Shown piece after piece: positions 1 through 8,607 of a stretch of DNA of 33,683 bases. The stretch covers positions 1 to 33,683 of the forward strand of contig PBOJ01000096.1 in the NCBI GenBank assembly GCA_002724315.1, read 5' to 3'. The first letter of the stretch is position 1. Each line of letters opens with the position of its first letter. The translations under genes and the position numbers were made by a program. The stretch is from Planctomycetaceae bacterium (GTDB taxonomy: Bacteria; Planctomycetota; Planctomycetia; Planctomycetales; Planctomycetaceae). The notes under the pieces were generated by a model. The model was not told the origin of the DNA, did no database searches, and saw only the letters and a program-made list of their open reading frames with translations.

Positions 1-1457
1 CGATCGAACACCTCGCGGATCTCATGACAGTGCTCGGCATAGTGTTTCACGAACCGGTCGGAATCGTCGAAATCCAACCGTCTGGCGAGGTAGGCCAACT
101 CGCCCTCATCCGCGGGCAGGGCATGCACCTGTTTGTTGTGCATCAATTGCAACGAGTGTTCAATCGCTCGCAGCAGCAGGTATCCGTTCGATAGCTTGCG
201 ATACTCCTCAGCCCGCAGACAACCAGCGGCAGCCAGCGCCGCCAGCGACCGCAACGTGTTGGTCCCCAGAATCTCGGGATGTTCCTCGGCGTTCTGCAAC
301 TGCAGAAACTGAGTCACGAACTCGATATCCCGAATCGACCCGACCCCCGACTTCACCTCGCCGTACTCACGAAGTTCACGCGGCAACGATTCCTCGATCC
401 GCCGCTTCATTTCCCGCACCGTCTCGCGATGATCCGACTGTTTTTTCTCCACAATCAGTCGAGACACATCAGCCAACACTCGGTCTCCGACCGACCGGTC
501 ACCGGCGACGACCCTGGCCTTGACCAATGACTGGAGTTCCCACGGGGCAGCGTGCGTTTCCAGGTATTCTCCGTAGGCGGCGACGTCCGCCACCAATGGC
601 CCGGACCGCCCCCATGGCCGCAACCGCATGTCCACGCGATACAAGAACCCTTCACCGGTCATCCGCCCCAATTCGCGAACCAGTTGCTGGGCAATCTTCA
701 GCGTGCCGGCATCGGGGTTCTCGGACAGAAAAAGAAGATCAATATCCGAACTGTAATTGAGTTCCTCACCGCCGAGTTTCCCCAATGCCACCACGGTCAA
801 AGGCACCCCCGATCCGGAGACCGACCTCGCAACACCCTCCGTCGCCTCCTCCAGCACCGCCTGGATCGTTGCGTCGGCCAGCAGGGACAGTTGAAGCGTG
901 ATCCGGCGGAGATCCATCAGGCCGAAACAGTCACACGCCGCAATCCGCAACAGTTCCCACCGCTGCGTTCTTCGGATGGCGTCAATGGCATCCGACTCGG
1001 CCTCGCACGCCGCCAGTCGCAGATCGGTCAGAAATTCATCTCGACTACGAACCTCTGCCAACCGCCGAGACTCAGTCAGCCTCCGAAGATAGTCCGGGTG
1101 CCTGAGCACCAGTTCGGTCAAGAACTGGCTATTGACCAAGAGGCGAATCAGGATCTCGACGGCTCGCGACCGCTGGGAGAGAAATGTCAGCCAACCCGAC
1201 GGATCATCCCAAGAGGCGAGACACCGTCGGAGATTTCGCAGAGATGTGTCGGGTGCTGCGTTATGAGCCATGACGCCCAGCAGCGATGCCAGCAGACTTT
1301 CCGACAGGCCGTTCTCTCCGGCCGTCTCGACAATCTCCAGCCAATCAGCTTTGGCTGAAACGGGATCCACAAACCCCATCTCAGCTAACGCATCAAGCAG
1401 TTCCCCTCCATCAGTGCCCGCGGGCCGTAACAACCGGTCGGCTGTGTCCCGGTACAT
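1..1457 (-). CDS. glnE: Glutamine synthetase adenylyltransferase/deadenylase, N-terminal part (cut by window start)
   Basis: GlnE adjusts nitrogen assimilation by adding AMP to glutamine synthetase and removing it. The frame is open from ATG at 1457 to the window edge, 485 codons, so the C-terminal half lies outside. About residue 225 carries GKLGGEELNYSSDIDLLF, the nucleotidyltransferase motif; about 278 carries RVDMRLRPWGRSGP, and about 364 carries VKSGVGSIRDIEFV. This wording fits the first, deadenylylating domain of the family rather than the second. The start is supported by AGGAG nine bases upstream; an in-frame stop lies just beyond at 1472, and TTG at 1466 is the only alternative. The gene follows the LRR lipoprotein by 52 bases on the same strand and may be read with it. 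Full family length is roughly twice what is seen, so truncation is due to the window and not to decay. Confidence 0.95.
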   Translation of the reverse strand, partial: MYRDTADRLLRPAGTDGGELLDALAEMGFVDPVSAKADWLEIVETAGENGLSESLLASLLGVMAHNAAPDTSLRNLRRCLASWDDPSGWLTFLSQRSRAVEILIRLLVNSQFLTELVLRHPDYLRRLTESRRLAEVRSRDEFLTDLRLAACEAESDAIDAIRRTQRWELLRIAACDCFGLMDLRRITLQLSLLADATIQAVLEEATEGVARSVSGSGVPLTVVALGKLGGEELNYSSDIDLLFLSENPDAGTLKIAQQLVRELGRMTGEGFLYRVDMRLRPWGRSGPLVADVAAYGEYLETHAAPWELQSLVKARVVAGDRSVGDRVLADVSRLIVEKKQSDHRETVREMKRRIEESLPRELREYGEVKSGVGSIRDIEFVTQFLQLQNAEEHPEILGTNTLRSLAALAAAGCLRAEEYRKLSNGYLLLRAIEHSLQLMHNKQVHALPADEGELAYLARRLDFDDSDRFVKHYAEHCHEIREVFD

Positions 1458-1509
1458 GCCCCGCAACTCCTACCCGTTCCACGGCGAACCACATACGGAC
1501 GTGATGGGT

Positions 1510-2859
1510 TCAGCGTTTGACCTCACAACCCGGCACCGCTTCACGAAATGACGCCACGGCGCCCTCACTCACCTGGGTGAAGCTGAGATTGAGTTCCTTC
1601 AGCCCCGTCAACGCACCCAACGACTTCAATGCTGCGTCAGTGATACGCGTACGCGACAGGTTCAGAGTTCGCAGCCTCGAGTGCCCCAGCAACCCCGAGA
1701 CCCCCTTGTCGCCGACATCAGTTTCCTCGAGGTTGAGCCACTCGAGTTCCTTCATCTCGGACAGGTGCAGCACTCCAAGATCGGTAACCTTGGTGAACCA
1801 AAGGTTCAGCCGCTTCAGTTTTACCAGCGAGGCGAGATGTGCCAGGCCGGCGTCATCGACCTGGGTTTCGCTGAGGTCGATCCGCTCCAACCCCTTGGCA
1901 GCGGCCACATTTTTCAGCCCGGCTCCCTGGACGGCGGTATCCCGCAACACCAGGGTCTTCAACTCGGTCATCTTCGACAGCGGCCCCAGGCCGTCATCGG
2001 TGATCCCGGTTCGAAACAAGTTGACTTCCCGAAGCTTCGTCATCCCGGCCAGCGATTCCAGCCCCTCGTCGGAAATCGCCGTATCCTCGAGAATCAGCGA
2101 CGTGAGCCCACTCAGTTCTTCAATGGCCTTCAGTCCGGCATCCGAAACCTGTGGGTTTCTCATCTTCAGGCTTCGCAGGGTTTTCACTCGGCCCAGGTGC
2201 TCGAGTCCGCTGTCGGTGATCAACACACAACCCCGAATGTCCACCACTTTGAGCTTTTTCAGAGGGACCAGGTGAGCCAAGGCCTCGTCGCTGATGTTGG
2301 TGTACAGCAGGTGGATTTGTTCCAGTCCCGACATGGTCGCAATGTGCGCGACTCCCGCATTCGTGACGTTCGAACACCTTCGAAGATTCAGCGACCGCAA
2401 CGATGACAACCTGGCAACGGCAGCCAAACCGTCATCGGTCAGTTCGCTGTTCTCCAAACCCAGGCTCCGAAGTTTCGACAGGCCCGCCAGGTGCGAGACA
2501 GCCGCGTCACCGATATTCGCCCCCCAGATCTTGAGATCCTGGAGATCGGCCAGATCGGCGAGTTTTTTGCACTGTTCGTCGTCAAACGGGCATTCTGTCA
2601 AATCGACGGAAACCACAGCTCCATCCAGTCTTGTCCATCGTCCTCCAGCCTCCCGAATGGCGTCGACTGCCGGCTGTTCGCGTTCCGTCTGAGCGGCCCG
2701 ATCCTGTTCATTCGGGTTTTCGACAATCTCCTTTGCGGCGGCGGTCCCGCCCGAGGGTTTGGATGCAGGAGTATCTTGCGGACCATTGGATGGGCAACCG
2801 ACCACCACGAATGTCAGTACCAACGAGGCACACCCTTGGACGAAACGAGGAGGAATCAT
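1510..2859 (-). CDS. Leucine-rich-repeat lipoprotein
   Basis: A 449-residue predicted lipoprotein. The N-terminus has a short hydrophobic stretch ending in VVGC, a good lipobox with Cys22, so the protein is probably anchored in a membrane after export. A low-complexity linker follows to about residue 90. From there to the end run about 14 leucine-rich repeats with a period of about 24 residues, of the type xLKxLNLxxTxITDxGLxxL, the cysteine-containing/ribonuclease-inhibitor-like class common in planctomycetes. LRR arrays form curved solenoids that bind proteins, but nothing shows the partner. No enzyme domain is present. It is transcribed from a candidate promoter at 2953-2981 and lies upstream of glnE on the same strand. 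Function is unknown beyond probable protein binding at the cell envelope. Confidence 0.85.
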   Translation of the reverse strand: MIPPRFVQGCASLVLTFVVVGCPSNGPQDTPASKPSGGTAAAKEIVENPNEQDRAAQTEREQPAVDAIREAGGRWTRLDGAVVSVDLTECPFDDEQCKKLADLADLQDLKIWGANIGDAAVSHLAGLSKLRSLGLENSELTDDGLAAVARLSSLRSLNLRRCSNVTNAGVAHIATMSGLEQIHLLYTNISDEALAHLVPLKKLKVVDIRGCVLITDSGLEHLGRVKTLRSLKMRNPQVSDAGLKAIEELSGLTSLILEDTAISDEGLESLAGMTKLREVNLFRTGITDDGLGPLSKMTELKTLVLRDTAVQGAGLKNVAAAKGLERIDLSETQVDDAGLAHLASLVKLKRLNLWFTKVTDLGVLHLSEMKELEWLNLEETDVGDKGVSGLLGHSRLRTLNLSRTRITDAALKSLGALTGLKELNLSFTQVSEGAVASFREAVPGCEVKR

Positions 2860-2952
2860 GATGGTCTCACTTTGCGACAGATCACCCTGGCAACGACGCT
2901 CACGGCGGGCTTTGCCACCGTCGCCCTCAGCACAGACTCAAAGCCGCCTCCA

Positions 2953-2981
2953 AGATTAGTGGTGCTGCGGCACCAAGGCAA
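2953..2981 (-). promoter_or_regulatory. Candidate promoter of the LRR lipoprotein
   Basis: On the minus strand TTGCCT (2976-2981) and TAATCT (2953-2958) are separated by 17 bases. The predicted leader to the ATG at 2859 is about 85 bases. Found by eye only. Confidence 0.4.
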
Positions 2982-3030
2982 CGACCTCCTGCTGACCGTC
3001 GCATGGCAGCCAAAAGACCGGGTCGGCCAG

Positions 3031-3060
3031 TTGTTGCCGTTCCTCCGCTCGTGCTATTAT
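3031..3060 (+). promoter_or_regulatory. Candidate promoter of the Tat-exported oxidoreductase
   Basis: TTGTTG (3031-3036) and TATTAT (3055-3060) are spaced by 18 bases. The -10 is preceded by GTGC, and nearly the same ten-base string (GTGCTATTCT) recurs at 33206-33215 before the TonB-like gene. Confidence 0.4.
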
Positions 3061-3166
3061 TTCCCGCGTGTTGGCCCGGAAACGTCGCCGTTTCTCACCG
3101 GCCGGTTCTTCACGCCCACGTCAGTTCCCGTTACACCAGACTCACGTTTCTCCTGGGACAATCGAC

Positions 3167-4483
3167 ATGACCATCTCACCAAAATCTGGCTCGACACGCC
3201 GCGACTTCCTTCAAACATCGGCCGCGATGGGAACCGCCTTCTGGGTCGCCTCCGACCAGGAGTCCTGGGCCGCACCGAAGTCACCCAACGAAAAAATCCG
3301 CTTCGCCTGCATCGGTGTCGGTGGAAAGGGGAGCAGTGACTCGGCCGATGCTGGCCGACATGGCGACGTCGTCGCCATCTGTGATGTCGACTCCAACACC
3401 CTGAACAAGGCGGGCAACCGCTTCAAGAACGCCAAAAAGTTCAACGACTACCGGGACATGCTCACCAAGATGGCCGACAGCATTGACGCCGTCACCGTCA
3501 GCATCCCCGACCACAACCACGCTCCGGCAAGCGCAATGGCGATGAAACTGGGCAAGCACTGCTTCACCCAGAAGCCGATGACGCACAGCATCTACGAAGC
3601 CCGCCAGATGGCCATCCTCGCGACAAAGAACAAGGTTCAGACCCAGATGGGCAACCAGGGGACCGCATCATCGAAACTCCGTGAAGGCGCCGCGATCGTG
3701 CAATCCGGCGTGCTGGGCCAGATCAAGGAGGTTCACGTCTGGACCAATCGGCCCGTTTGGCCCCAGGGTGGACCTCGGCCCAAGGCCGCGACGCCCCCCA
3801 AGCATCTCAACTGGGACGCATGGCTGGGACCGGCACCTGAAAGACCCTACGGCAACGGTTACCACCCGTTCGCCTGGCGAGGCTGGTGGGACTTCGGGAC
3901 CGGCGCCCTTGGCGACATGGCCTGCCACACCATGAACATGCCGTTCATGGCCCTGAACCTCAAGGACCCCATCTCGGTGGAAGCCACCAACTCGGGACAC
4001 AACAAGGACAGCTACCCCAAGTCCAGCGTGATCACCTATGAGTTCCCCAAACTCGGGGAACGCAACGCGGTCAAGATGATCTGGTACGACGGGGGTGAAC
4101 GCCCCGCTCAAAAACTGCTCCCGAAGGAGCACAAGGTGCCGCGCACCGGATCCCTGCTGATCGGTGACAAGGGCATGCTGCTCTCTCCGGGTGACTACGC
4201 CAGCAACAGCAACATCGTCATCGGAGTCGACACGCCGAAAGTCGACTTCGAGAAATCTCCCGGCCACTTCACCGAGTACGCGCGTGCCATAACTGACGGA
4301 AAACCGGCTCGCTCGAACTTCCCCGAATACGCCGGGCCGCTCACCGAAGTCGTACTCCTGGGCAACCTCGCCGTCTGGGCCGAGAAGAAGGTCGAATGGG
4401 ACGCGAAGACTCTCACGCCCAAGAACGCGCCGGAGGTCAAGCAAATCGTCAGACGCGAATACCGGAAGGGATGGACGCTCTGA
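3167..4483 (+). CDS. Tat-exported Gfo/Idh/MocA-family oxidoreductase
   Basis: A 438-residue NAD(P)-dependent sugar or cyclitol oxidoreductase of the Gfo/Idh/MocA family. The start at ATG 3167 places a twin-arginine signal, STRRDFLQTSAAMG, at residues 9-22, so it should be exported folded with its cofactor. The Rossmann glycine motif is GVGGKGSSD near residue 48. The usual EKP catalytic motif is present as QKP (FTQKPMTHSIYEA), a variant I know from exported planctomycete members; the lysine is kept. The substrate-domain region has AWLGPAPERPYG and the histidine-bearing GDMACHTMNMPF. An in-frame extension to 3068 lacks family similarity and would bury the Tat signal. The substrate cannot be told from sequence. 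The gene converges on the FMN-barrel gene 35 bases downstream. Confidence 0.88.
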   Translation: MTISPKSGSTRRDFLQTSAAMGTAFWVASDQESWAAPKSPNEKIRFACIGVGGKGSSDSADAGRHGDVVAICDVDSNTLNKAGNRFKNAKKFNDYRDMLTKMADSIDAVTVSIPDHNHAPASAMAMKLGKHCFTQKPMTHSIYEARQMAILATKNKVQTQMGNQGTASSKLREGAAIVQSGVLGQIKEVHVWTNRPVWPQGGPRPKAATPPKHLNWDAWLGPAPERPYGNGYHPFAWRGWWDFGTGALGDMACHTMNMPFMALNLKDPISVEATNSGHNKDSYPKSSVITYEFPKLGERNAVKMIWYDGGERPAQKLLPKEHKVPRTGSLLIGDKGMLLSPGDYASNSNIVIGVDTPKVDFEKSPGHFTEYARAITDGKPARSNFPEYAGPLTEVVLLGNLAVWAEKKVEWDAKTLTPKNAPEVKQIVRREYRKGWTL

Positions 4484-4518
4484 CCGCGGCCCCCGACACC
4501 CCCAACAGGCCATTCCCG

Positions 4519-5772
4519 TCAATCCGGTCTTCCACGGCCAACGACATCGGACAACCGCAACGGGTCTCGTGGCAAGCTCCACCGGCGCGCCAGGTGCTCG
4601 AGCCAGACAACCAGCCCATCGTCGGGGTCCAGATACAACTCGTGCAACGCCTTCTGAGTGCGGTTCCCGCTCCTCAGCGTGAAGTGTTTCGCCGGCAACT
4701 GGAAGAACGTGTGCAACTGGAAACTGCTGGCTCCCCGCATCGCGTACTCCAGCGCCATCCGTCCGCTGTTGATATCCCCGGTAGCGGCCATTGGCTTCAT
4801 CTCCGGCCCACACTGGTCGAAAAACGTTGCCAGCACCCGAAGGTTGCGATCGCTAAGATCAGGACCCCCGTAGGCCACTCCAACGTGCCCGTCAAATTCA
4901 CGGTCCGGATCAAATAGACGGTTTCCGTAGACAATCCAATCCGCTCCGTCCCCGCTCGGCGAAGCCTGCTGAACCGATTGCAGCAGTTCCAGTTGGAAGG
5001 CATCGTCGAAAAGCGCATTGAAGATCTTCAACCCCACCACCACCTCCCCGTCTCGCACAGCACCACGCACCAGTGCCGGGACACGTCGCAACCATTCCAC
5101 GACCGTCTCCCGCACCCGCGACCGATCGCTGCCGGCCAGTGTCGGGCTGAAGTCTTTTTCAATCGGCATCGGAGAGCCCTCGCCCCAGGCCTCCAGCAAG
5201 GCCCGGGTCGTGAACTCGTATTCCGCCTCCAACCACTCGGTTTCCCCCGGCATTGGCAGGTGATACTTGACCGACGGCACCACCAGAGTCGACGAATCAC
5301 GCGACAAGGCCCTGGCCTCCGTGACCAGTTTGAGGTACTCCCGAAACGTCCCCCACCAACCCCGCCCCTTCCAACTGACCGTCCACCCGTCCTCGCCTCT
5401 TCGTGAGGTGATCGGCTCGAGTCGCATTCGCGCCTCGGGAATGGCCCACTCTGCCATCGACTGCCCACCATCCTCCGACTCCGCAATCACCGTCTTCAGA
5501 ACGACGTAGCCCAGACCGGCAGCCACGTCGTCGGCCACCTGTTGTGAGGTCATCGAGAGTTGGCCCGACGCCTTGCCCCAAGGATTCGCAATCCGAATTC
5601 CTGCGTACTCGGTGGAGAGATCGATGTCGAATTCGTTGGCAACCCAGTCGTGGTAATCGACCGGCGTTTCCTGCGACGCCAGCTGATGGTACGCGGCGGA
5701 CAGCCGTTGCCGAAAACCCGAATCCACGTCGGCCGGACCATTCAGCCATTTTGCGTCCGTGACACCGTCCAT
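4519..5772 (-). CDS. Dihydroorotate dehydrogenase-like FMN TIM-barrel protein
   Basis: A 417-residue protein that matches the dihydroorotate dehydrogenase fold but is longer than the approximately 300-340 residues of most PyrD enzymes. An early segment, IRIANPWGKASGQ, corresponds to the NPxGxAxG strand near the FMN; LGYVVLKTVIAES matches the GxVVxKTV strand that follows. VVGLKIFNALF corresponds to the strand with the FMN-binding lysine. Near the end, MAATGDINSGRMALEY and GASSFQLHT match the GGIxSGxDAxE and GAxxVQxxT phosphate-binding end of the barrel. Insertions such as VSWKGRGWWGTFREY are not typical of PyrD. It stands alone with its own candidate promoter (5805-5833) and a GAGGTGAG ribosome site before ATG 5772. 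It may be a pyrimidine enzyme or a related FMN oxidoreductase with another substrate. Confidence 0.7.
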   Translation of the reverse strand: MDGVTDAKWLNGPADVDSGFRQRLSAAYHQLASQETPVDYHDWVANEFDIDLSTEYAGIRIANPWGKASGQLSMTSQQVADDVAAGLGYVVLKTVIAESEDGGQSMAEWAIPEARMRLEPITSRRGEDGWTVSWKGRGWWGTFREYLKLVTEARALSRDSSTLVVPSVKYHLPMPGETEWLEAEYEFTTRALLEAWGEGSPMPIEKDFSPTLAGSDRSRVRETVVEWLRRVPALVRGAVRDGEVVVGLKIFNALFDDAFQLELLQSVQQASPSGDGADWIVYGNRLFDPDREFDGHVGVAYGGPDLSDRNLRVLATFFDQCGPEMKPMAATGDINSGRMALEYAMRGASSFQLHTFFQLPAKHFTLRSGNRTQKALHELYLDPDDGLVVWLEHLARRWSLPRDPLRLSDVVGRGRPD

Positions 5773-5804
5773 CTCACCTCGCCTCGCCGTCGAACAGCCT
5801 CCAT

Positions 5805-5833
5805 TCTATAGTCAGTCTCAGTCAGCGCACCAA
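5805..5833 (-). promoter_or_regulatory. Candidate promoter of the FMN-barrel gene
   Basis: On the minus strand TTGGTG (5828-5833) and TATAGA (5805-5810) are spaced by 17 bases, with a leader of about 25 bases to ATG 5772. Confidence 0.45.
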
Positions 5834-5860
5834 CTCCACGGTCCCACTCGCGGCCTTACG

Positions 5861-6760
5861 ATGCTTCGCACATGCTTTTCGACCATCGGCTGCCCGGACT
5901 GGTCTTTCTCGGAAATGATCCACCACGGGACGAAGTCCGGGTTCGATGGCGTGGAAATCCGCCTGGTCGAGCGGGAAACCGACCTGTTGTCGGTGCCAGA
6001 TTTCACAGCGTCCAGCTTGCCCCAAAGACGGCGAGAACTTGATGACGCAGGATTCCACGTCAGCGGCCTCGCCTCCTCGGTCGCGTTCGACTCAACTGAC
6101 CCCGCCGAACGCCACCGCCAAACCATTATCGGGCGGGCGTACCTGGACCTGGCAGCCGAACTCAATGCCGGATTTGTCCGCGTCTTCGGCGACGTTGTCC
6201 GTGAAGAGACCGGTCGAAAGGCTACTGCCCGGCAAGTAGCCGACGGCCTTAACCAGTTGGGAGATTATGCATCCACCTTGCAACTGCAGGTGATCATCGA
6301 AACCCATGGAGACTATTCGCAATCGGATCTTGTTGCAGAGACGATGAACATGGTCTCGTCTCCCTCGGTCGGCGTCCTTTGGGACACGCACCATCCGTGG
6401 CGATTCCACGGCGAACCACTCGAGTTGACTTACTCCCGACTGGGTGATCGAGTGATGCACACTCACTGGAAAGACTCAGTCTCTGGCGACGCAGCCCCTC
6501 AACAGGCCGAGCCCACAGAAGCGTCCGATCGGGCTCATGCATTGATGAGCGGCCATCGTCACGCAGATTACGTGCTTTTCGGAGGCGGTGAATTTCCCAT
6601 TCTCGACTGCCTCGGCCTGCTCCACAACGGAGGATACGACGGGTGGTACAGCTACGAGTGGGAGAAGATGTGGCATCCGGAACTTGAGCCGCCAGAGTTG
6701 GCGTTTCCGATGTTTCCCGGCAAGATCCAACGCCTCCACGCTGCGCTCGTTTCCGGCTGA
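5861..6760 (+). CDS. Sugar phosphate isomerase/epimerase (xylose isomerase-like TIM barrel)
   Basis: A 299-residue member of the AP-endonuclease-2/xylose-isomerase-like TIM-barrel family, which includes sugar epimerases, inosose dehydratases and hydroxypyruvate isomerases. The start at ATG 5861 gives MLRTCFSTIGCPDWSF, the usual first strand. FDGVEIRLVER carries the first conserved acid; VIIETHGDYS and VGVLWDTHHPW carry glutamate, aspartate and histidine likely to bind a divalent metal; VMHTHWKDS and WYSYEWEKMWHPEL supply the last histidine and glutamate. The segment GHRHADYVLFGGGEFPI is the family's GxGxxxF turn. An in-frame extension to 5759 overlaps the divergent gene's start and has no family similarity. 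It is divergent from the FMN-barrel gene. The substrate is unknown. Confidence 0.85.
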   Translation: MLRTCFSTIGCPDWSFSEMIHHGTKSGFDGVEIRLVERETDLLSVPDFTASSLPQRRRELDDAGFHVSGLASSVAFDSTDPAERHRQTIIGRAYLDLAAELNAGFVRVFGDVVREETGRKATARQVADGLNQLGDYASTLQLQVIIETHGDYSQSDLVAETMNMVSSPSVGVLWDTHHPWRFHGEPLELTYSRLGDRVMHTHWKDSVSGDAAPQQAEPTEASDRAHALMSGHRHADYVLFGGGEFPILDCLGLLHNGGYDGWYSYEWEKMWHPELEPPELAFPMFPGKIQRLHAALVSG

Positions 6761-6957
6761 GGTTCCGGTCGTCGAGTCGGACCGACCGCCACCGTCGATA
6801 CGATCGGCAAGCACTTTTCCGGATGCGCCAGCAGTAGCGGATGCGCTGCGCAGGTTGTTTTCCCGCAATTTGCTCATGTCTTGAACGTGGCCTACTTTCC
6901 CTTTGTCGACCGCAATTTGGCGGCCGACACCAACGGATGGTTGGGAGACACGTCATC

Positions 6958-8607
6958 ATGAGACCCGCAGCGGCCTCCAGGGCCCCTCGAAACCACTGTT
7001 TGCTGACCGCCGTTCTCTGGCTGTGCACGATCACGCTTTTTGCCGCGACACCGGTCGTCGCCGACTCGCCGGCAAATCAGCAATCGGCAATAAAGACCGG
7101 GCGCCAGTTGGAGGTCAAACGACGCTGGGCCGACGCACTGACTCACTATCAGACGGCTTCCGAACAGTGGCCAGACACCAAGGAAATCCAGCACGGCCTG
7201 CGCCGATCGAGGATCCAGTGCGGAATCCAGCACCGTTACGCCGACCGAAGTTTTCGGCAACAGCTGTTGACGATCCCCGAACGCCAGGCCTTGTCTCTGT
7301 TCGATGACCTGGTTGCTCGCGTCCAGAGCAGTTTTGTGGAACACGTTTCACTGACGTCCTTCGTGGCTCACGGCACCGAAAGCCTTTATCTCTCACTGGC
7401 CAACCAGAAATTCCTCGACCGACACTTACCGGCAGGATCCACACCGACGGCCGACCGCGTCCTCCAGTTGCGGAGCACGTTGTTCAAGAGTTACTGGAAT
7501 CGCCAAATCAGGAGTTCTGCCGAGGCACACCGCGTCGTAACCGAGGTCTGCCGGATCTCCCAGCGAATCCTGGGCCTCCCGGCCTCCAGCGTCGCGCTCG
7601 AATACGTTTTTGGTGGATGTAACGCGCTGGATGACTACAGCGCCTGTTTGACACCCGACCGCTACTCCGACCTGAATGCCAATATCGATGGACAGTTCGT
7701 CGGACTGGGTGTGGAAATCAAGGCCAAGCCAGGCCACGGGTTGCTCTTGATGGACGTCCTTCCCGCCAGTCCTGCTGAAACGGCTGGGTTACGGCCGGGA
7801 GACCACGTCGTGCGGATCGATGGCACCGACTGTCGCGACATGTCCACCGATGAAGCCGCCAGCCTGCTCAAGGGACCGATAGGAAGTCGCGTCCAACTGG
7901 GCTTTCGTCGAGCCAAGCTCTCCGGGGAACAGCGACTGCAGGTGATCCGTCGACCGGTCATCGTGAAAAGCATCCCGTTGGCCACGATGCTCGACAACAA
8001 ACAGCACATCGGGTACATCCAGATGACTGGGTTCCAGCGGAGCACAGCCAACGAACTCGACAGTGCCCTCGCCACTCTCCAGCAACAGGGCGTCCGAGCG
8101 GTCATATGGGATCTTCGGCACAACCCGGGCGGCCTCCTGGATGCGGCCACCGATGTCCTCGACCGTTTCATCGCCGACGGCGTCCTGGTCTCCACACGCG
8201 GCAGGAGTCTCGACCAGAACCGTGTGTACCGCGCCCACCGACGCGGGACCAACGACCTGAAACTCGTCGTGTTGACAGACGGGGAGAGTGCCAGCGCCAG
8301 CGAAATCGTCGCGGGAGCGATCCGGGACCATCACCGGGGCCTGGTCATCGGCCGACGCACCTACGGAAAATGGAGCGTCCAGAGCATTTTCCCACTCGCA
8401 AAATCTTCGGGATTACGCCTGACCACCGCCAAGTTCTACTCGCCTGCCGGACACAACCTGTCTAAAGTCGGTGTACGTCCGGATATTGACGTTGCGGCAC
8501 CCAAGACCCAGGACGGAGTGTATCGTCGCCCGACACGCGAAAGCCTGTCCACCGATGCCGATGTCCGCAAGGCCCTGGAAGAACTGCGGGCTCGTCTGGC
8601 TGGCTGA
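6958..8607 (+). CDS. Exported S41 (C-terminal processing) peptidase with PDZ domain
   Basis: A 549-residue serine protease of the CtpA/Prc type, which trims C-termini of exported proteins. Residues 1-38 form a signal peptide (hydrophobic core LTAVLWLCTITLFAA) ending near VVADS. A helical region follows; a PDZ domain lies at about 248-320 (VLPASPAETAGLRPGD). The S41 core contains IWDLRHNPGGLLDAA and ESASASEIVAGA, with the nucleophile serine exactly 25 residues before the lysine of RRTYGKWSVQ, the same spacing as the E. coli Prc Ser-Lys dyad as I recall it. Start ATG 6958 has GGGAGA ten bases upstream; ATG 6937 is a weaker choice. Its stop overlaps the next start (TGATG-type overlap at 8607), so both should be translated together. 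Confidence 0.92.
   Translation: MRPAAASRAPRNHCLLTAVLWLCTITLFAATPVVADSPANQQSAIKTGRQLEVKRRWADALTHYQTASEQWPDTKEIQHGLRRSRIQCGIQHRYADRSFRQQLLTIPERQALSLFDDLVARVQSSFVEHVSLTSFVAHGTESLYLSLANQKFLDRHLPAGSTPTADRVLQLRSTLFKSYWNRQIRSSAEAHRVVTEVCRISQRILGLPASSVALEYVFGGCNALDDYSACLTPDRYSDLNANIDGQFVGLGVEIKAKPGHGLLLMDVLPASPAETAGLRPGDHVVRIDGTDCRDMSTDEAASLLKGPIGSRVQLGFRRAKLSGEQRLQVIRRPVIVKSIPLATMLDNKQHIGYIQMTGFQRSTANELDSALATLQQQGVRAVIWDLRHNPGGLLDAATDVLDRFIADGVLVSTRGRSLDQNRVYRAHRRGTNDLKLVVLTDGESASASEIVAGAIRDHHRGLVIGRRTYGKWSVQSIFPLAKSSGLRLTTAKFYSPAGHNLSKVGVRPDIDVAAPKTQDGVYRRPTRESLSTDADVRKALEELRARLAG

Larger units (their letters stand above)
2860..3166. other. Divergent spacer between LRR lipoprotein and Tat-exported oxidoreductase
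   Basis: This 307-base gap holds candidate promoters for both flanking genes (2953-2981 on minus, 3031-3060 on plus). I see no convincing coding frame: open frames that cross it have no start signal and no recognisable protein. The oxidoreductase leader after the -10 box is about 100 bases, with no riboswitch fold that I recognise. Confidence 0.6.

Noticed and set aside
552..1358. Long plus-strand open frame of 268 codons
   Set aside because: It lies opposite glnE, whose minus-strand translation shows clear family motifs throughout; the plus frame has no start signal and no recognisable domain.
3668..4813. Minus-strand open frame of 381 codons
   Set aside because: Antisense shadow of the Tat-exported oxidoreductase, caused by high third-position GC.
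6855..6915. Possible promoter before the S41 protease (TTGCTC, 17 bases, TACTTT)
   Set aside because: Only three of six bases match in each box, no better than chance in this spacer.
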